A DNA stretch of 64,000 nt from Pseudoalteromonas haloplanktis ATCC 14393 (GTDB taxonomy: Bacteria; Pseudomonadota; Gammaproteobacteria; Enterobacterales; Alteromonadaceae): contig NZ_AHCA01000001.1 of the NCBI RefSeq assembly GCF_000238355.1, positions 682,001 through 746,000 on the forward strand. The letters run 5' to 3'. Every line of letters starts with the position of its first letter. Position 1 is the stretch's first letter. Below the pieces are notes generated by a model, which was not told where the DNA came from, ran no database searches, and was given only the letters and a program-made list of their open reading frames with translations. The position numbers and the translations under genes are program-made. Below are positions 62,937 through 64,000 of the stretch, one piece after another.

Positions 62937-64000
62937 TTGAAATACACCTATTTAGCTTTATCCATCGCCATAACTTTGCAACTGCCAAGTGCCTTTGCGG
63001 CGCAAGAAAGTTCTCAATCAACGACCAGCTCAATTATCGAAGTGATTGAAGTCTCTAGTCAGGTCATAAATGAGCAAGGCTTTTCGCCAAAGAATACATC
63101 TGTTGATGGCCCGTTTGGTGATAATTTAGCACTGGCTGATATTGCCCGTGCAGTCACCCCAATCACCAGCGATATGATTGAACAGCTTAATATCACCACT
63201 TTACAAGATGTATTAGCGGTCAGCCCAAATAGCTATTCAGCCAGTGGTTTTGGTGCACCAAGCTTGCCTACTCTGCGCGGTCAATTAGGTGAGCTGTATC
63301 AAGACGGAACTCGTCGTCAAGCAGGTAATAATGGCTTTGGTGTGCCGCTGTCGTTTAATGCAATAGAGCAAATAGATGTAGTAAAAGGTGCACCGCCGGT
63401 ATTATTTGGTAGCAGCCAGCGTAATGGCGGTTTTGTTAACTTGCACTCTAAAGCAGCCAATACACAAACGGCACAAGGCAAAGTATTACTTTCTGCCGGA
63501 CGCTGGGATCAATACCGTGCCCAAGTTGATTACAGCGCCCCCATTGTTGAAGGAAAAAGCGGTTTTAGAGTCAGTGCAGAGCACGTTGATAACGGCAGTT
63601 TTTATGATTATGCCGGCCTTAAAAGTGACAGCCTGTTTGCTGCGCTGCGCTTTTTACCCGACGATAAAAGCAGCTGGGATATCAACTTTGAACTATACCA
63701 AGTCGAATTTACCGACAACGCCGGTATTAACCGCCCTACCCAAGCCCTGATCGATGACGGACTTTATATAACTGGCCAAGGTGTGCAAGCTAACGGCAGC
63801 ACCATTGCGGGTGCTGGTGCGATTGTCTCACCCACAGGGCAGGTTGTGATCCCACGTAGTACCGTACTCACGGATCCTGAAAATCAAAATGAAGCCACCA
63901 CGTATTTGCTACACAGCATCTACAAGCGTGAGTTATCATCACAAACCACACTTAAAAACATTAGTTATTTTCAGCACTTACAACGTGATGAAATCGCGCA
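62937..64000 (+). CDS. TonB-dependent receptor, 5' part (cut by the window end)
   Basis: About 354 codons are present before the window ends. The start is TTG at 62937: a stop in frame at 62928-62930 leaves no other upstream start, and the frame gives a good signal peptide (MKYTYLALSIAITLQLPSAF with cleavage after AFA). The plug domain is clear: DIARAVTPITSDMIEQLNIT, LPTLRGQLGELYQDGTRRQ, IEQIDVVKGAPPVLFGSSQR, NGGFVNLHSKAA. It resembles siderophore receptors with the VKGAP plug signature. The ribosome site is weak (GG about 9 bases upstream). The C-terminal barrel lies beyond the window. Confidence 0.88.
   Translation, partial: MKYTYLALSIAITLQLPSAFAAQESSQSTTSSIIEVIEVSSQVINEQGFSPKNTSVDGPFGDNLALADIARAVTPITSDMIEQLNITTLQDVLAVSPNSYSASGFGAPSLPTLRGQLGELYQDGTRRQAGNNGFGVPLSFNAIEQIDVVKGAPPVLFGSSQRNGGFVNLHSKAANTQTAQGKVLLSAGRWDQYRAQVDYSAPIVEGKSGFRVSAEHVDNGSFYDYAGLKSDSLFAALRFLPDDKSSWDINFELYQVEFTDNAGINRPTQALIDDGLYITGQGVQANGSTIAGAGAIVSPTGQVVIPRSTVLTDPENQNEATTYLLHSIYKRELSSQTTLKNISYFQHLQRDEIA

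Overview
The window looks like a chromosomal stretch of a marine gammaproteobacterium of the Pseudoalteromonas/Alteromonadales type. This is inferred from protein style, the low GC content, the abundance of TonB-dependent receptors (six, one cut by the window end), S9 peptidases, DUF3015/DUF4105 and ThrE-type genes, and ATACCAAT-ended short repeats. No rRNA, tRNA, CRISPR array, prophage or transposase gene was seen.

Layout: 0.3-1.7 kb is a QmcA/NfeD membrane pair. 2.0-7.2 kb is a tightly overlapping MacB-like ABC operon with one ATPase, one FtsX-type permease and three different HlyD-type adaptors. 7.3-14.7 kb holds a patatin-like lipase, a large repeat-containing secreted protein, YdeI-like, chemoreceptor, binding-protein-like, DM13 and GFA genes. 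14.8-17.4 kb is the ahpC-ahpF peroxide operon, with a 263-bp inverted-repeat element lying between ahpF and its terminator. 17.6-21.2 kb has small membrane proteins, a diguanylate cyclase, a BMT5-like Rossmann protein with a zinc finger, and a Gfo/Idh/MocA oxidoreductase.

21.3-32.6 kb carries two iron-type uptake modules. Each has a TonB-dependent receptor, a PepSY membrane protein and two tiny membrane proteins, and each has a candidate Fur box; rhtA and a PAS-GGDEF gene lie between them. 32.7-37.0 kb has a lipoate-ligase-like protein, a VC0807-type membrane protein and a DUF4105/DUF3015 pair. 37.2-40.0 kb is a lipoprotein with lamin-tail and choice-of-anchor-I domains, behind what looks like a four-heptamer Pho box.

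40.1-43.4 kb contains a MITE-like element and an S9 peptidase gene followed by two 259-bp tandem copies of its own 3' end. 43.6-47.2 kb has a LacI regulator overlapping a glycosyltransferase, then a ThrE-type exporter. 47.8-59.0 kb reads as a peptide or oligomer uptake locus: two paralogous TonB-dependent receptors, a TonB_C/Sel1 fusion protein, a CadC-like membrane regulator and an S9 peptidase. 59.2-64.0 kb has a hemerythrin protein, a CirA-like receptor behind a near-consensus Fur box, a DoxX-like protein, and the start of a sixth receptor with a TTG start codon.

Taken together, the genes suggest outer-membrane nutrient and iron acquisition coupled to peptide breakdown, with oxidative-stress defence. 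All functions are read from sequence motifs and family knowledge; no searches were run.
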